Shown here piece after piece: positions 1-11,620 of a DNA stretch of 64,000 nucleotides; position 1 is the first letter of the stretch, and every line of letters begins with the position of its first letter. The notes under the pieces were generated by a model. It was not told the origin of the DNA. It made no database searches and was given only the letters and a program-made list of their open reading frames with translations. The stretch is from positions 198,605 through 262,604 of the forward strand of contig VZRZ01006170.1 of assembly GCA_013398175.1 (NCBI GenBank), read 5' to 3'. The translations under genes were made by a program, and so were the position numbers. Origin of the DNA: Climacteris rufus (taxonomy: Eukaryota; Chordata; Aves; Passeriformes; Climacteridae).

Positions 1-469
1 TGCTCCAGAATGAGCTTTAAAGTGTAATTTATATGAGCAGCAAGGTGTCATTTTAGGTCCTGATTCAACAAACTGCTTATGTACCCAACTTCAAACATAT
101 AAATAATCCCAGGAGAACGTGTGCATTCCAATTATTTAAACTTTGATACATCACTTTGCACTTTGCTGAATTATAGCCAAAAAATGGATCCCTCATCTAT
201 AATTATCCCTTATTTTTTTACACAATAAGTGGAGCAGATGTGCTGTGTTTTGGACTTGGGTTTGATGGTTTAGAGTGGGAGGTGAGAAGGGAAAGGGCCT
301 GGAACCTGGGACAGCTTCTGGGGGAAGAGATGCTTGAGAAAACCCTGCAGAAATAGATGGAGAGGCTTCCCCAGGCTCTCCCCTCACAGGGTGGCACAAG
401 AAGCCTCTCAGACACTGTGGTGCAGTGACACTGCTTCTCCAGCCGGGCAGGCAGAGCTCTGAGGGGCAA
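1..469. other. Unique non-coding sequence
   Basis: A/T-rich single-copy-looking sequence. The short open frames on the minus strand here have no recognisable domain and read like chance frames. No repeat, RNA or regulatory signal was recognised. Confidence 0.5.
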
Positions 470-850
470 CTGTTGTCTGAAAAAGCTGCCCAAAAACTGA
501 GCCCAGTCAGGAGTAAGGGAATAAGGGTGGGGGTTTATTGGAAAGGCCTTCAAAGGTACATTTAGGGCAGACAGAGCCCCCCAGGGGCATCACCCAAAAT
601 GGACAGCGAGTCCCGAGCTCTCCACACCTTTATAGGTTTGGTCCATGAGTCAGGAGTTCTCCACACCTTTATAGGTTTGGTCCATGTGCACATCAGCATC
701 AATTCATCAATTCAAACTTTGCAATTTCCCCCTGGCTCCCCCAGCTCTCTCCCCCCTTTAGAAGCTGGGCCTGGGCAGTCTGAGTGTCCTTGCAGAGCCA
801 GCCCAGAGAGGCCCTGCTCTGTCTGTAGAGAACAGCAGCTCACAGGCTGT
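470..850 (-). mobile_element. Probable endogenous retrovirus solo LTR, minus orientation (limits approximate)
   Basis: Read on the minus strand, the segment has the order expected of an LTR. TATAAA-type boxes (CCTATAAAGG) lie around 630 and 670. About 90 bp downstream is an AATAAA polyadenylation signal (plus strand TTTATT near 536), in a C-rich context typical of an R/U5 region. No gag, pol or env frame adjoins it, so it would be a solo LTR. The exact TG...CA ends and a target-site duplication could not be fixed by eye; candidate ends are near 471 and near 845-855. The 99-codon frame inside it is not a gene. The alternative is a non-LTR repeat or a chance promoter-like arrangement. Confidence 0.5.
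608..685 (-). repeat. 39-bp tandem duplication carrying a TATA box
   Basis: Positions 608-646 and 647-685 are near-identical 39-bp units, differing at a few bases in the first 13 bp. Each contains TTTATAGG, which is a TATAAA box on the minus strand. The duplication sits in the presumed promoter of the LTR and gives it two core promoters 39 bp apart. Confidence 0.85.
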
Positions 851-1084
851 GAAACATCTCACAGTTACACACCAGGCAATGCAGAATGTGAAAAATAGAA
901 GGGTTAAAACCTAAGGCAACAGAGCCTTCCCTGTCAGGAGCTGCTTTGGGTGCCAGAGCTGGGTGCCAGGGGCTGCAGGGCTCAGCCAGCCCAGGGCTGT
1001 GTTTGTGCTGCTGCAGAGAGGGACTGACCCCTGCCCTTCCCTGCCCCAGCTGCTGTGGCTCTGGGCAATGCACAGGGGATGCCA

Positions 1085-1218
1085 ACACCAGTGCCCAGTG
1101 CCCAGCACCAGCACCAGCACCCAGTGCCCAGCACCAGCACCCAGCACCCAGTGCCCAGCACTCAGCACCCAGTGCCCAGCACCAGCACCAGCACCCAGCA
1201 CCCAGCACCCAGTGCCAA
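1085..1218. repeat. CAGCACC / CAGTGCC short tandem repeat
   Basis: Irregular 6-7-bp units (CAGCACC, CAGTGCC, CAGCAC) run for about 130 bp. No stop codons arise in several frames because of the unit composition, which produces spurious open frames on both strands. Confidence 0.8.
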
Positions 1219-1250
1219 GCAACGTTTGGGGGCTGCCAGAGCATCCCTGG

Positions 1251-1268
1251 CTGCTGCTGCTGCTGCTG
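1251..1268. repeat. (CTG)6 microsatellite
   Basis: Six uninterrupted CTG triplets lie between the CAGCACC repeat and the 48-bp minisatellite. Confidence 0.9.
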
Positions 1269-1293
1269 GAGCTCTCAGGCAGCCCTTGCTGGA

Positions 1294-2650
1294 CAGCTCC
1301 ATCCCCCAGGCACAGCTCCATCCCCTGGGCACAGCTCCATCCCCTGGGCACAGCTCCATCCAGCTCCATCCCCCAGGCACAGCTCCATCCCCTGGGCACA
1401 GCTCCATCCAGCTCCATCCCCCAGGCACAGCTCCATCCCCTGGGCACAGCTCCATCCAGCTCCATCCCCCAGGCACAGCTCCATCCCCTGGGCACAGCTC
1501 CATCCAGCTCCATCCCCCAGGCACAGCTCCATCCCCTGGGCACAGCTCCATCCAGCTCCATCCCCCAGGCACAGCTCCATCCCCTGGGCACAGCTCCATC
1601 CAGCTCCATCCCCCAGGCACAGCTCCATCCCCTGGGCACAGCTCCATCCAGCTCCATCCCCCAGGCACAGCTCCATCCCCTGGGCACAGCTCCATCCAGC
1701 TCCATCCCCCAGGCACAGCTCCATCCCCTGGGCACAGCTCCATCCAGCTCCATCCCCCAGGCACAGCTCCATCCCCTGGGCACAGCTCCATCCAGCTCCA
1801 TCCCCCAGGCACAGCTCCATCCCCTGGGCACAGCTCCATCCAGCTCCATCCCCCAGGCACAGCTCCATCCCCTGGGCACAGCTCCATCCAGCTCCATCCC
1901 CCAGGCACAGCTCCATCCCCTGGGCACAGCTCCATCCAGCTCCATCCCCCAGGCACAGCTCCATCCCCTGGGCACAGCTCCATCCAGCTCCATCCCCCAG
2001 GCACAGCTCCATCCCCTGGGCACAGCTCCATCCAGCTCCATCCCCCAGGCACAGCTCCATCCCCTGGGCACAGCTCCATCCAGCTCCATCCCCCAGGCAC
2101 AGCTCCATCCCCTGGGCACAGCTCCATCCAGCTCCATCCCCCAGGCACAGCTCCATCCCCTGGGCACAGCTCCATCCAGCTCCATCCCCCAGGCACAGCT
2201 CCATCCCCTGGGCACAGCTCCATCCAGCTCCATCCCCCAGGCACAGCTCCATCCCCTGGGCACAGCTCCATCCAGCTCCATCCCCCAGGCACAGCTCCAT
2301 CCCCTGGGCACAGCTCCATCCAGCTCCATCCCCCAGGCACAGCTCCATCCCCTGGGCACAGCTCCATCCAGCTCCATCCCCCAGGCACAGCTCCATCCCC
2401 TGGGCACAGCTCCATCCAGCTCCATCCCCCAGGCACAGCTCCATCCCCTGGGCACAGCTCCATCCAGCTCCATCCCCCAGGCACAGCTCCATCCCCTGGG
2501 CACAGCTCCATCCAGCTCCATCCCCCAGGCACAGCTCCATCCCCTGGGCANCCCTGGGCACAGCTCCATCCCCTGGGCACAGCTCCATCCAGCTCCATGC
2601 CCTGGGCACAGCTCCATCCCCTGGCACAGCTCCATCCCCTGGGCACAGCT
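1294..2650. repeat. 48-bp minisatellite array, about 25 perfect copies plus degenerate ends
   Basis: The unit is 48 bp and is itself composite. A 19-bp module (CAGCTCCATCCCCTGGGCA), a 10-bp truncated module (CAGCTCCATC) and a 19-bp variant (CAGCTCCATCCCCCAGGCA) repeat in order. From about 1351 to 2550 every copy appears identical: the phase returns every 240 bp and the text is unchanged. The last 100 bp (2552-2650) is scrambled, with modules missing. Because 48 is divisible by three and the unit has no stops in several frames, open frames of 450-620 codons appear on both strands. These are not genes. Confidence 0.97.
2551..2551. other. Single undetermined base (N) inside the minisatellite
   Basis: One N interrupts the array exactly where the perfect 48-bp phase breaks. 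It most likely marks an unresolved join, so the true copy number is unknown. Confidence 0.9.
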
Positions 2651-5258
2651 CACCTGGACACCCAGCTCACCAAAATCCATCAGCAGCTGCAGGGAGCTCG
2701 GGAAATCCAGCCCAGGGGCTCCATGTTCAGTGTGTGGCAGAAATAATTCCATGGGGTTTGGCTGCAGCTCCAAGTCAGGGGTAAATATGTGATGTCTTCA
2801 AAGCAAAATGAAGAAAATGACTTTGAGGCTGCTTTTCAGAAGTTATTTGAATTACAACAAGTGTCCCCTAATGCACTGACAAATGCTTGCTGGGTTGGTT
2901 TGGTTTTTAAATTTCAGAGTTTTGCTTATAGCTGCACACCACTTACAGAATCCTCCTCCTCATTCACCTTTTTCTTTCTTTTTGTTTTTAAACTAAGCTC
3001 TCTCCTTTGGGAGCCTTGCAAAGAAAGCTGTTTCTCATTCAAATCTTGTTTTCCTCTATTATGTACAAACACTGGGCAGATTTTGCAGGACTGCCCATGA
3101 AGTCAGACCTGCAGCTTTGATACATTTCCCTGGAGAAACATCTTTTTTTTTTTTTCCTCAAAATAAAAAGATGTAGAACTATGCAGATTTTTCAAGCAGT
3201 TATTAGGGAACCTGCACAGCCACTCAAATCAAATTCTGAGCTTGCTAACCTTGGCAGTGCCCCTTTAAATTAACTTTGCAGCCTGGAGATGGACAAACAA
3301 AAGAGTTTGAAGATTTTCTCTGAAGCAGCAGCATAGAGGGGGGAAAAAAACTCATCTTGAATTTTTCCTGATTTGTTAATTTTAATCTTGGGCACGAAAA
3401 CACATTGTCACTTTTCACTTGGAGATTTTTCTTTGGCTTAAAAACAATACAGAGGGTCAGGGCTGTGCTGATGAGTCTGAGGGAGGTGGGTGGAAGGGGG
3501 AAAAAAAGTAAAGAGATCCAATGTGTCTCATTTGTGCTGCTGCACAAAATCTGCTGCATGTAACACTACAGCCAAACAGCAAAACTGTTGTAATGTTAAG
3601 CTAAATTGCTGAATTTAATTAATTTCTTCACTTTTTTCTTTTATTTTACACAAAGGTAAACCCCACAGATGATGGAAAAGGAGGCTTCTTTAGTTATTTT
3701 GCAAGATATTTTGTAGAAGCACAAACCAGTTTCTACAGGAGGGAGATGCTGCTGTGACTCTGACAAACTAAACTCAGCTGTTGCAAGTTTATTTTTTCTG
3801 TCACATTATTTTTGATTAATTAACCTGGGATCTTTCAAACAACAAAACCATTCCTGATGCCAATCCTGCAACCCACAAACTCTTTAGAGGAAAAAAAAAG
3901 GGAAACTATCAGGACCATGGAAGTTTTAAAAAATAGAAATACAATATCCCATAAGGCTCACCTGCTCTACAGTTTTATTCCAAACTCTGCTTTCAGATCA
4001 AAATGCTCCTGTCATTATCCAAACAAAGCCTGAATTCACTGAAAAACAAAAGTCTTATGGCAACAAAGTCCCCTCTAGCTCAGAGTTTTACAGGTGCATC
4101 GAGGAAAACAGAGTTTCACATGGTTGTGCCTCAGAAAGTTGGGTGATGCTCATCTGTTTCAAAGAACTTTAGCTTTGAGAATGAGCAATTAAATTTTCCT
4201 TTAACCTTTGCTTATTGAAGGGGTTAAACCCCCATCTTCCCCAGACCCTGACAATATTCTAGTGACACCCCTTGTCTGTCAGCACCAAGTTTTACATCTC
4301 AGTGTAGCCTTAAAGAAAGACAAACCGAGCCTAAAATGTCAATATTCCAAATACATTTTGGTGCATTTTCTCCCAGTTAAGGCTGCCAACCAGTGAATCT
4401 AATTAACTGGACACAGGAGGGTCTTTATGAATGGAATGTAACATAACCATCCAAAGTAATCTCGTTACATTGGAACAAGAGGTTAAATACCACTTCCTGC
4501 TATGTAGTAGCTGTTAAGTATAGTATTGATGAAAAATATGCTAATAACACCTCCTGAAAAGAATAGCTTAGTTCTTGTTAGCTAATCTCTGCAAGCTGTT
4601 TGGTAAGCTGCTTTTGTGCTCTGGTTATATCACATGCACATCAAGCACAACTCTTCTGTTACGTCTCTCACCCTGCTTTAAACCGGGGGCTGCTGGGCTT
4701 TTCTCCACGGGGAATTTACATATCTATACATATAAATATATAGGCAGACAAACAAGCAGTGTCTGTGCCTCTGCTCCCTCCCAGGGAGCTGCCAGGGCCC
4801 CACTGCTGAGCAGGCAGAGCTGGGAACAGGCTGGCATTGCCTTATGCCAAGAATCCCCCACATTTCCAACAGGACTTTTAATTCAGATTTCTCCAGAGCG
4901 GTGAGAATGGAGCTGAGCCCCTCACTGGTAAATGAACAGAAAGCTGCTCAGAAATCAGTCCAGCTCTCATCTGGGGGATAATTATTGGTCAAAGCTCAGG
5001 GTTCAGCCTGACATTCTGACTGGAGAATTAGGCTGGAGAGGTTTAGAGGCTGCCCGGTTGGAGCCGCAGCAGCTGGGCTGGGTTTTCGCAGTCACTGCGC
5101 TGATTTGCAGTTCTGTTGGTCCAGCAGCATCTTGCATTGAGTGTCCCCACTGCAGGCAGGGACATCATGCTAAGCCCCTGGGTTTCTTCTGTGCTCGGGC
5201 CCATCCTTGGCTGGGGAGAAACTCCGTTTTCTTTTCTCCCCCTTCATTTCCATAAACA
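2651..5258. other. Unique non-coding sequence
   Basis: No gene recognised. It contains a 13-T run at 3143-3155 and ordinary A/T-rich unique sequence. A TA-rich stretch near 4720-4742 is too short to call a microsatellite. The open frames are short and lack domains. Confidence 0.5.
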
Positions 5259-5600
5259 ATATGCACAATTCTCCCGGCCATTCAGCCTGCAAATAAAGGC
5301 GGAGGGCTAAGTAAATTTGCCTCACACCAATTATTTTTGTGAGGTCACTGAGTTAAGCATTAAAGAATACTGCTGGGGATGAGCACTGGGAACTGTATGA
5401 TTTGTGCTAGGAACTGCACAAAAGCCCTCGGTGCATGGCAGAACACGACATTTATTGGGAAGCTTTGTTCCCTGAGTTAACAGAGGAATAATCCTTTTCT
5501 TTTAACAGCTCGGAGTTTCTGGTTTTACTGCATAACCCAGCTGCACTGTAAGTCACTTTTGTAAGTCACAGTGTAGGGAAGAAAGTGAAAGAGGTGTGAT
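5259..5600. promoter_or_regulatory. Candidate conserved non-coding block
   Basis: Unique A/T-rich sequence, low in repeats, with many homeobox- and AP-1-like words. It contains a 39-bp segment bounded by strong splice signals (see 5509-5547). The call rests only on texture; cross-species conservation was not measured. Confidence 0.2.
5509..5547 (+). other. Candidate 39-nt micro-exon
   Basis: A pyrimidine-rich tract ending TTTTAACAG (AG at 5507-5508) precedes the segment, and GTAAGTCAC (5548-5556) follows it. A second GTAAGTCAC starts at 5561, so a 52-nt version ending at 5560 is also possible. Two of three plus-strand frames through the 39 nt are open and one has a TAA. No neighbouring exon or known peptide was recognised, so this may be chance. 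Confidence 0.15.
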
Positions 5601-7850
5601 TTCAGAAAAAAATAAAATTAATTATAACTGATTGCTTAATTCAGTATTAAGCTGGTTTGGTTCTATTCACATCATGAGGGTGAGCAGTCGTCAAATGATT
5701 GTGCTGTGTTTTCATGCAAATAAAATTCCCGAAGAAAAGAACATTTTGAAAGAATCAGAAGGCAAGTGAAGTGCCAAGAATCCAAGTGCTGAGGGTTTGC
5801 ATCACTCCATTGTCACCCTTCTCCCAGGCACTTGCAGCAGCCCCACAGCAGCGTTTCCTATGGCTGTGAGCAGTAAGGAACTGTCACAAAATGCTGGACA
5901 CATGGTAATTGCTGATCACTGCATTCCAGACAAAGGGCTGGGGCTGCAACGAAACAGCAGCACGAGATTTCCTCACTGGAAGAAAAAATGATACAGCAGC
6001 TCTTTGGTGTTAATGCAAGAAGGAAGATCTCAAGCCACTCAGCTCGTTTCAGGATGCGAGGTCAGGGTCTGACCCTGATATTTCAGGGGAATTCAAACAC
6101 CAAACTTAAACAGAAAAATTTTATTGTGGCTGAAAAAATTAGAGATCAGTGGAAAAATCACTGCAGGGTCAGATCCTTTCCCAAGCTGCCTGGGACACAG
6201 AGCTAAAAAGCAGAACCTGTGCTGGCATTCTCAGTGAGACTGAGTTGCTTTATTTTTGAACACCACTCTGTTCCAGCAGAACAGAAGTGACTATTGCACA
6301 TAACAATAATAGAAAGATAATAGAGTAACACACTTGATTATTCAGTAAAAAATAGATTGTAAATTATACATCTAAACCCAAAGAAAGCCCATGGTGTGCC
6401 CTTTGGAACCAGCAGAGAAGCCAAGGGCATCCATGGCCTGAATTCTGGTCTGTTTGCAGCAGTGGTACCCAAAATCAGAGACTGCTCCCTCCACCCCCAC
6501 TGGAGATTTCCACCACCCCGAAAGGACCAAGGGAGGGGAAGGACTGGGTGCCCTGTGCCGGGCTGGGGGTGGTGCTGCACCCCAGGTTCTCCAGCCCTTC
6601 CTTTCCTGCTCCCTGTGTCCATGTCAGGCAAGGAGGCACCTCCTGTGCGGATCAGGGGGCTCAGAGCTGCCCACAAACCCTTTTTTGTCACAGCTTTGGA
6701 GTTCTTCTGCTCTCTTTTTTAACTGGAACCCACTCAGCACCTGGGGGGTGTCACACAGGAATCCTGGAATGATGGATCCTTGCAGGGAGTTTCTTGTCAG
6801 AGGCACAACAGCATTTGGAGCCATTTGTTGGTTGGGTTGTTGGGGTTCTTTGGTCACCACTATATCCATTTCCCCCAGGTGCTTTAATTCCTTTTAATAA
6901 AGGATTTGAATGACTTTTCCCTCCTCTTAAGCACGTTCCAGTGCCAGGTGCTGGGTGGCTCAGTGCAGCCCTGAGTTGTGCTGGGGTTGTGTGGCCAGGA
7001 CTGGGAATGCCACAATGGAGTGCATGGTTTGGCTTTGTTAAAAGAGAACATCTCCTCTAGAAAAATGGCATCTCAGAAGGGGCTTTTTAGTCTGTCAGTG
7101 TTTGAATGCCTTCCTTGTTGGGATTAATATAGGAGTGATTCCAAGAGAGGAGCAATGCCACTGGGCCAGGTCTGTGCTCAGGCAGAGCAGCCCTTCCTTA
7201 CAGCCACAGCCAAATCTGCTCCCAGGCACGGACAGCGCTGAAGGTGCTGGGGGCTGAGGCTCATCAATGCACACCAGCCTGGTAAAAGACGTCATTTTGT
7301 CATTGACAGTAGGGAACAACACAGCAGATGCAATATTTGCTTTTTCTGGAGCCGTCTGGGTGTCAATGCCAACAGCCAAGGTCTCTGCCTGTCCCAGAGC
7401 CGAGATTGCCTCCCCAGCACCTTCAGTGCCAAAAACACCTCCGACCTTTCCTGCCTGTGCCTTTCCAAGGGCAGAAGGATGCCCAGAACCTCGGGAGAGC
7501 CTTTGGTTGGGTTTTCCCCGCAGTGATGAGCCCTGAGCCAGCAAAGCCATCAAAGCCAGCCCTGATCCAGCTCCTCTGCCCTTTGGATGCCAGCGCTGCT
7601 GGGCACAGGAGCGCTGCCTGAAGAGAACAAGCCAAAAAGCAGCACTTCCATAAGCTGGTGAGTGTCTGCTTGGAATTTGGTGCCATTTATTTACTGAACG
7701 GGGACTTTTCCCTGAGTCACCTCCCATTCTCCCAGGGACACCCTGCCCGCGCAGGGAACAGGCTGGGAGCAGCTCTGAAATGAAAACAGCGAATTCCACA
7801 CTTATGACTCCAGTAAAAGTTACTCAGGCATTTAAATAATGGGACTTCCT
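5601..7850. other. Unique non-coding sequence
   Basis: No gene recognised. A 234-codon minus-strand frame (7095-7799) is the longest open frame outside repeats. It shows no domain, signal peptide or membrane segment, overlaps plus-strand open frames, and lies in locally G/C-richer sequence where stops are rare. I read it as chance. Confidence 0.45.
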
Positions 7851-8062
7851 ACTCCCCAGATATCTTCCTTTCTGGGGAATTGTCTCAGGAAGGGATAGCA
7901 TCAGGGATCATAAATTGTCTTTTGGCTTTTCAGCACTTTACAGGCTCCCATGCATCGCCAACAATAGGACTGGCGAATGACTCTTAACAGCTCATTAAGG
8001 CTGTTTTTGCCAAATGCAAATAATAAAAAGGCCTCTTAAGAGACTGTCTCATTTTTATTCAG
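7851..8062. promoter_or_regulatory. Candidate enhancer-like element with SOX and POU sites
   Basis: A perfect octamer ATGCAAAT lies at 8014-8021 and a SOX-type AACAATAG at 7960-7967, in A/T-rich unique sequence with several TTAAG and AATAA words. POU (Oct) factors bind ATGCAAAT and SOX factors bind AACAAT. Function as an enhancer is inference. Confidence 0.25.
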
Positions 8063-8590
8063 AAAAGCCTACTGCAGAATATAAAAAGATGCCATAAAAT
8101 GGAAATGCAATAGAAGACCCAGTGCAGTTATCTTTGGGGTCCTTTGAAATATTTCCAGGCTAACTTCAAATCTCCTGGGCATTTCTGGGATGATTCTGGA
8201 TGCTTCATTCAGGAGGGCACTTAAAATAAAAACCCTCAGATACAGGCACTGTGCTGGCAACACACAAATTTCTGGGGAATAAGGGAGAAGAAATAAATAG
8301 GAATGAGATTTTCGTGGACTTACATCACATTTGCCACATTTTTTTTTATACCAGTTCACTTCCCCTGCTTTGGTCTGACTGCAGGTCTGATGCTTTAGTG
8401 CTTTTGACCTTCCCACAGACAAAGAAAACACACTTTGGCCATACATGAGACACAATTTGGTGTCTCCAGACAGGAAAGTGCCTCCCCAGGGCTGTGCCAA
8501 GTGCTGGGCTGGGTTTTCCTGGAGCAGCTGCGGTGGCAGGAGCAGAGGTGGGGTTTGCTGGGGTGTCACAGGTACCTTCCCCTCCTGCCT
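8063..8590. other. Unique non-coding sequence
   Basis: No gene or repeat recognised. The minus-strand frames here extend into the 57-bp repeat and are not convincing. Confidence 0.45.
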
Positions 8591-8773
8591 CAGCATCCCT
8601 GCTCCCCCTGGCACTTGGGGGTTCATTCCCAGCACCTTCCTTGGCCTCAGCATCCCTGCTCCCCCCTGGCACTTGGGGGTTCATTCCCAGCACCTTCCTT
8701 GGCCTCAGCATCCCTGCTCCCCCTGGCACTTGGGGGTTCATTCCCAGCACCTTCCTTGGCCTCAGCATCCCTG
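8591..8773. repeat. 57/58-bp tandem repeat, three copies plus a partial
   Basis: Units begin at 8591, 8648, 8706 and 8763 (CAGCATCCCTG...). Copy two has one extra C, making it 58 bp. The fourth copy breaks off after about 11 bp. It lies in G/C-rich sequence. Confidence 0.93.
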
Positions 8774-11439
8774 GGCAGGGCCCATCCCAGTTCTGCTGCT
8801 GCTGCCCAGGTCACCTGGCAGAGTTTGGCACTGATATTTCTCACTTTTCCTCCCCAGAAAAATGCAGGATTTTGGCTTGAGCAGCCTGTGGTGTTACCAC
8901 CTGGGTTTTTTTGCAGGTATCCTGTGGTAACTGAGATAGCTGAAGGTTGTTTTGGAGACTGTGACAGCCTGGTTTGTAAGGACAGGAGCTTTGGATCCCT
9001 CTGCCCCTGTTGGTAAATCCCAGTTCACGTGGGCACCAAAGTCATTGGACAAGGATATCCACTGATTCCAACTGAATAAGACAATTTCTCCAGCACAGCT
9101 TTGGAATTACTCCATGAGAACTAACAGGATGACAAATACTGATGTACTGCTCACACTGATTTACACAAGTGACCAATATTCATGTATTTATAAGAGATTT
9201 ATTTCGTTTCTGTCCCAGAAAGACTTTCCTCTAATATTGTCTGGAAAAAAAAATTCCGAGATCTGAACAATTTCTTAAATATGAAAGCTTTGAATCCTGG
9301 TAGATTTTTCTTATCTTTATTATAAGAATTGTTATTTATTATGTAACAACACCAGGAATCCCCCAGTGAGAGTCAAGCTGGTGTTGTGGGGAATGAGTCC
9401 ATCACCAGAATTCCCCAGAAAATCACTGAATGCCCCCATGGGGAGCCTGCAGTCTGCAGAATTCAGACTCTTCATAAATCCACTCCACTCTCTTAATTCA
9501 AACTTAAGAATTAACATGAAAATTGGACCTGGTAACTTCTCTTGAGCAAGGCTTGAAAAAGAAACGAAGCACGAGAGAAATCCACTTGTAGAACTGGGGC
9601 CAGGCATGATCCATCTCTGGGAATCATTCTTGGGCCAGTGCTGGCCCAGACCTCCTACATCTCTTTCCTCAGGGCTTACCTGTGTGCAGCCTGAGCAAGG
9701 AGGGTCACACCTCAAATTCTGGGTTAGGTTTTCCTGGAATAGAAACCAACACAAAACAAACCAACCAAGTGAGCAAAAACCAACCAGCCAAAAAAGAAAA
9801 AAAAAAAAAAAAGATGATGAGAAGCAATATAATAACTTTGGTTTGGGCTTTTCTGTGGTGTAGGACTCAGGGAGGGGTCCCTGGCTGGGTCCCACACTGC
9901 TGCTGATGCTGTGCCACACAGAAACTGAAATGTGATTTATTGCACTTTTCACTTGGTCTTTCAGAGTGGAAGGAATGGGCAGACTTGACTTTTTAAAATG
10001 CAAATGAACCAGAACCTTGAGGGGCCTTGGCATATTTTCCTAACTTCCTGAAGCCCATAAAAGTGTGTCTGAGCTTGTGCTGGGCTGGGAGAGCCCCAAG
10101 AACAGCACAATGCCAAATGGCAGGGAGCTGCTGAGCACAGGGATGGAGCCCAGCTCTGGCTCTGCCTGGGAAGTTCACTTCTCCTGGGCTGCTCAGCAGT
10201 GATGCCACATTTAAATTTGCCATGGATGCCACAGGGGTTCACTGGCTCTGTGCCCTCCAAGGAAAAGACAGGAGGGTTAAAGTGTGAGGAGCCCTCAGCC
10301 CTGCAAAACTGCTGAGCTCCAGCATATGGGCTGCTCCGTGGCAAGGAATATGCTTTATTGGCATTGCTTGGAGGTTTACAAGCAATCTTCTTGAAGTTTT
10401 AATGGTTGCTTGGGTGATTTATCCTGTCTTGAGAGTCAGCGCTGTTAGGAGGCACCCAGTCCTTGAGCTCTCGCTTTCCTTTATTATGAAAACCTTTAAT
10501 CTTTCCTACATGTCCCATAAATAACCTCATTATGGCCACACAGAGAAAATGTAACCGTTCCCATGTAAGTTTGGACTTTCTGCTGAGCACTTTTATGAGC
10601 TCCTTGAACTTCCCAAAGGGAGGTGCTTAATGTACAGCAGCAGAAATTCGGAGTCTGAGGAGTAAGGAAGTGTCATATTCAATTCTGTGTCTGCAGCCAT
10701 AGGGTGCAGCACGGTTTTCCAGGCAGGAGTGCTGGAATGGAAACTGGCACTGCCTGCTCCACCTTCCCAAGGGCATCTTGGGCTGCTTGTCCGGGCTGCT
10801 TCAGAGCCTTGGGACCTCAATATCTCCTACTCAGCCTGAAATTCCTGTGCCAGCGTGGTGCTGAAATGTGTTCTGCAGGGAAGGGTTTCCCTGGGATGCC
10901 TCGGGAGGCTGGGATGGGTGCATTGATGGGGTTCAGCTAGAGAAGTTTAGAGTTAAACTGAAGAGAGAAGCGTTGAGGTTCACAGCAGGAGAAACATTTC
11001 AGTCCAGATATCCCCCGAATATTTGAGACAAAATCCACGAACAAGAAGGAGGGCAGGAGAAAGGAAAGTCGTGCTGGTCCCTGTAAATCATCCCTTTATA
11101 TCATCATCCCAGGAAAAACAGGGAATAAGGTCTCCAGCACCAAACACTCCAAACCTCCGCGGCTCCACACCAGATCTGTGCCCGGATCTATCAGATGCAA
11201 TTTCTGCTCTTTGTCTCAGCTCCTGAACCTGCAAAATTCACTCCTCTTGGTGAAGCTCGGTCAGATCTATGGAGGGAAAAAGCCTCTATTAATGGTCGGC
11301 AGTAATACTGCTATTTTTTTTTTCTTTAGCTTTGGTGATTCTGCCCCGAGGGATTTTCTTTAACAAAACCTCGTCCCGGTTCGCCTTTGGGACTATGATT
11401 ACCACACCCATGGGTGGAAAGCAGGAGACAAATCCCCGA
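8774..11439. other. Unique non-coding sequence
   Basis: No gene recognised. It includes a 10-bp perfect inverted repeat (9346-9355 with 9378-9387, 22-nt loop) and an A-rich tract near 9790-9812. The open frames are short and have no recognisable domains. Confidence 0.45.
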
Positions 11440-11620
11440 TAACGAGGGAACAATTAAAGAATTCAGAGTGATGCTTCATGCAAAAGGCTCTTTAAATCAG
11501 CATAAAGCAGCGGAGCCTGCGGAGGAGCATCTGTAATTGAAGCCAAGCTCTGAGTGCATCTCCCGAGCTAATTGCCATCTCCAAGATTGTAAAAAAGAGA
11601 GAGAGAGAAAGGAAAGGACT
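11440..11620. promoter_or_regulatory. Candidate conserved non-coding block with a purine tract
   Basis: Unique A/T-rich sequence with several TAATT and TTTAAAT words, ending in an uninterrupted purine tract (11591-11617) that contains a short GA repeat. The regulatory reading is inference from texture only. Confidence 0.18.

Noticed and set aside
1294..2650. CRISPR-like array of regularly spaced repeats
   Set aside because: There are no unique spacers; the whole 48-bp unit repeats. The host sequence is vertebrate.
911..2792. Several open frames of 450-620 codons on both strands, looking like a repetitive secreted or structural protein
   Set aside because: They are produced by the 48-bp minisatellite, whose length is a multiple of three and which lacks stops. 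Frames on both strands are equally open, and they run through the N.
7095..7799. 234-codon minus-strand open frame outside repeats
   Set aside because: No domain, signal peptide, splice context or family resemblance. Plus-strand frames overlap it, and local composition disfavours stops.
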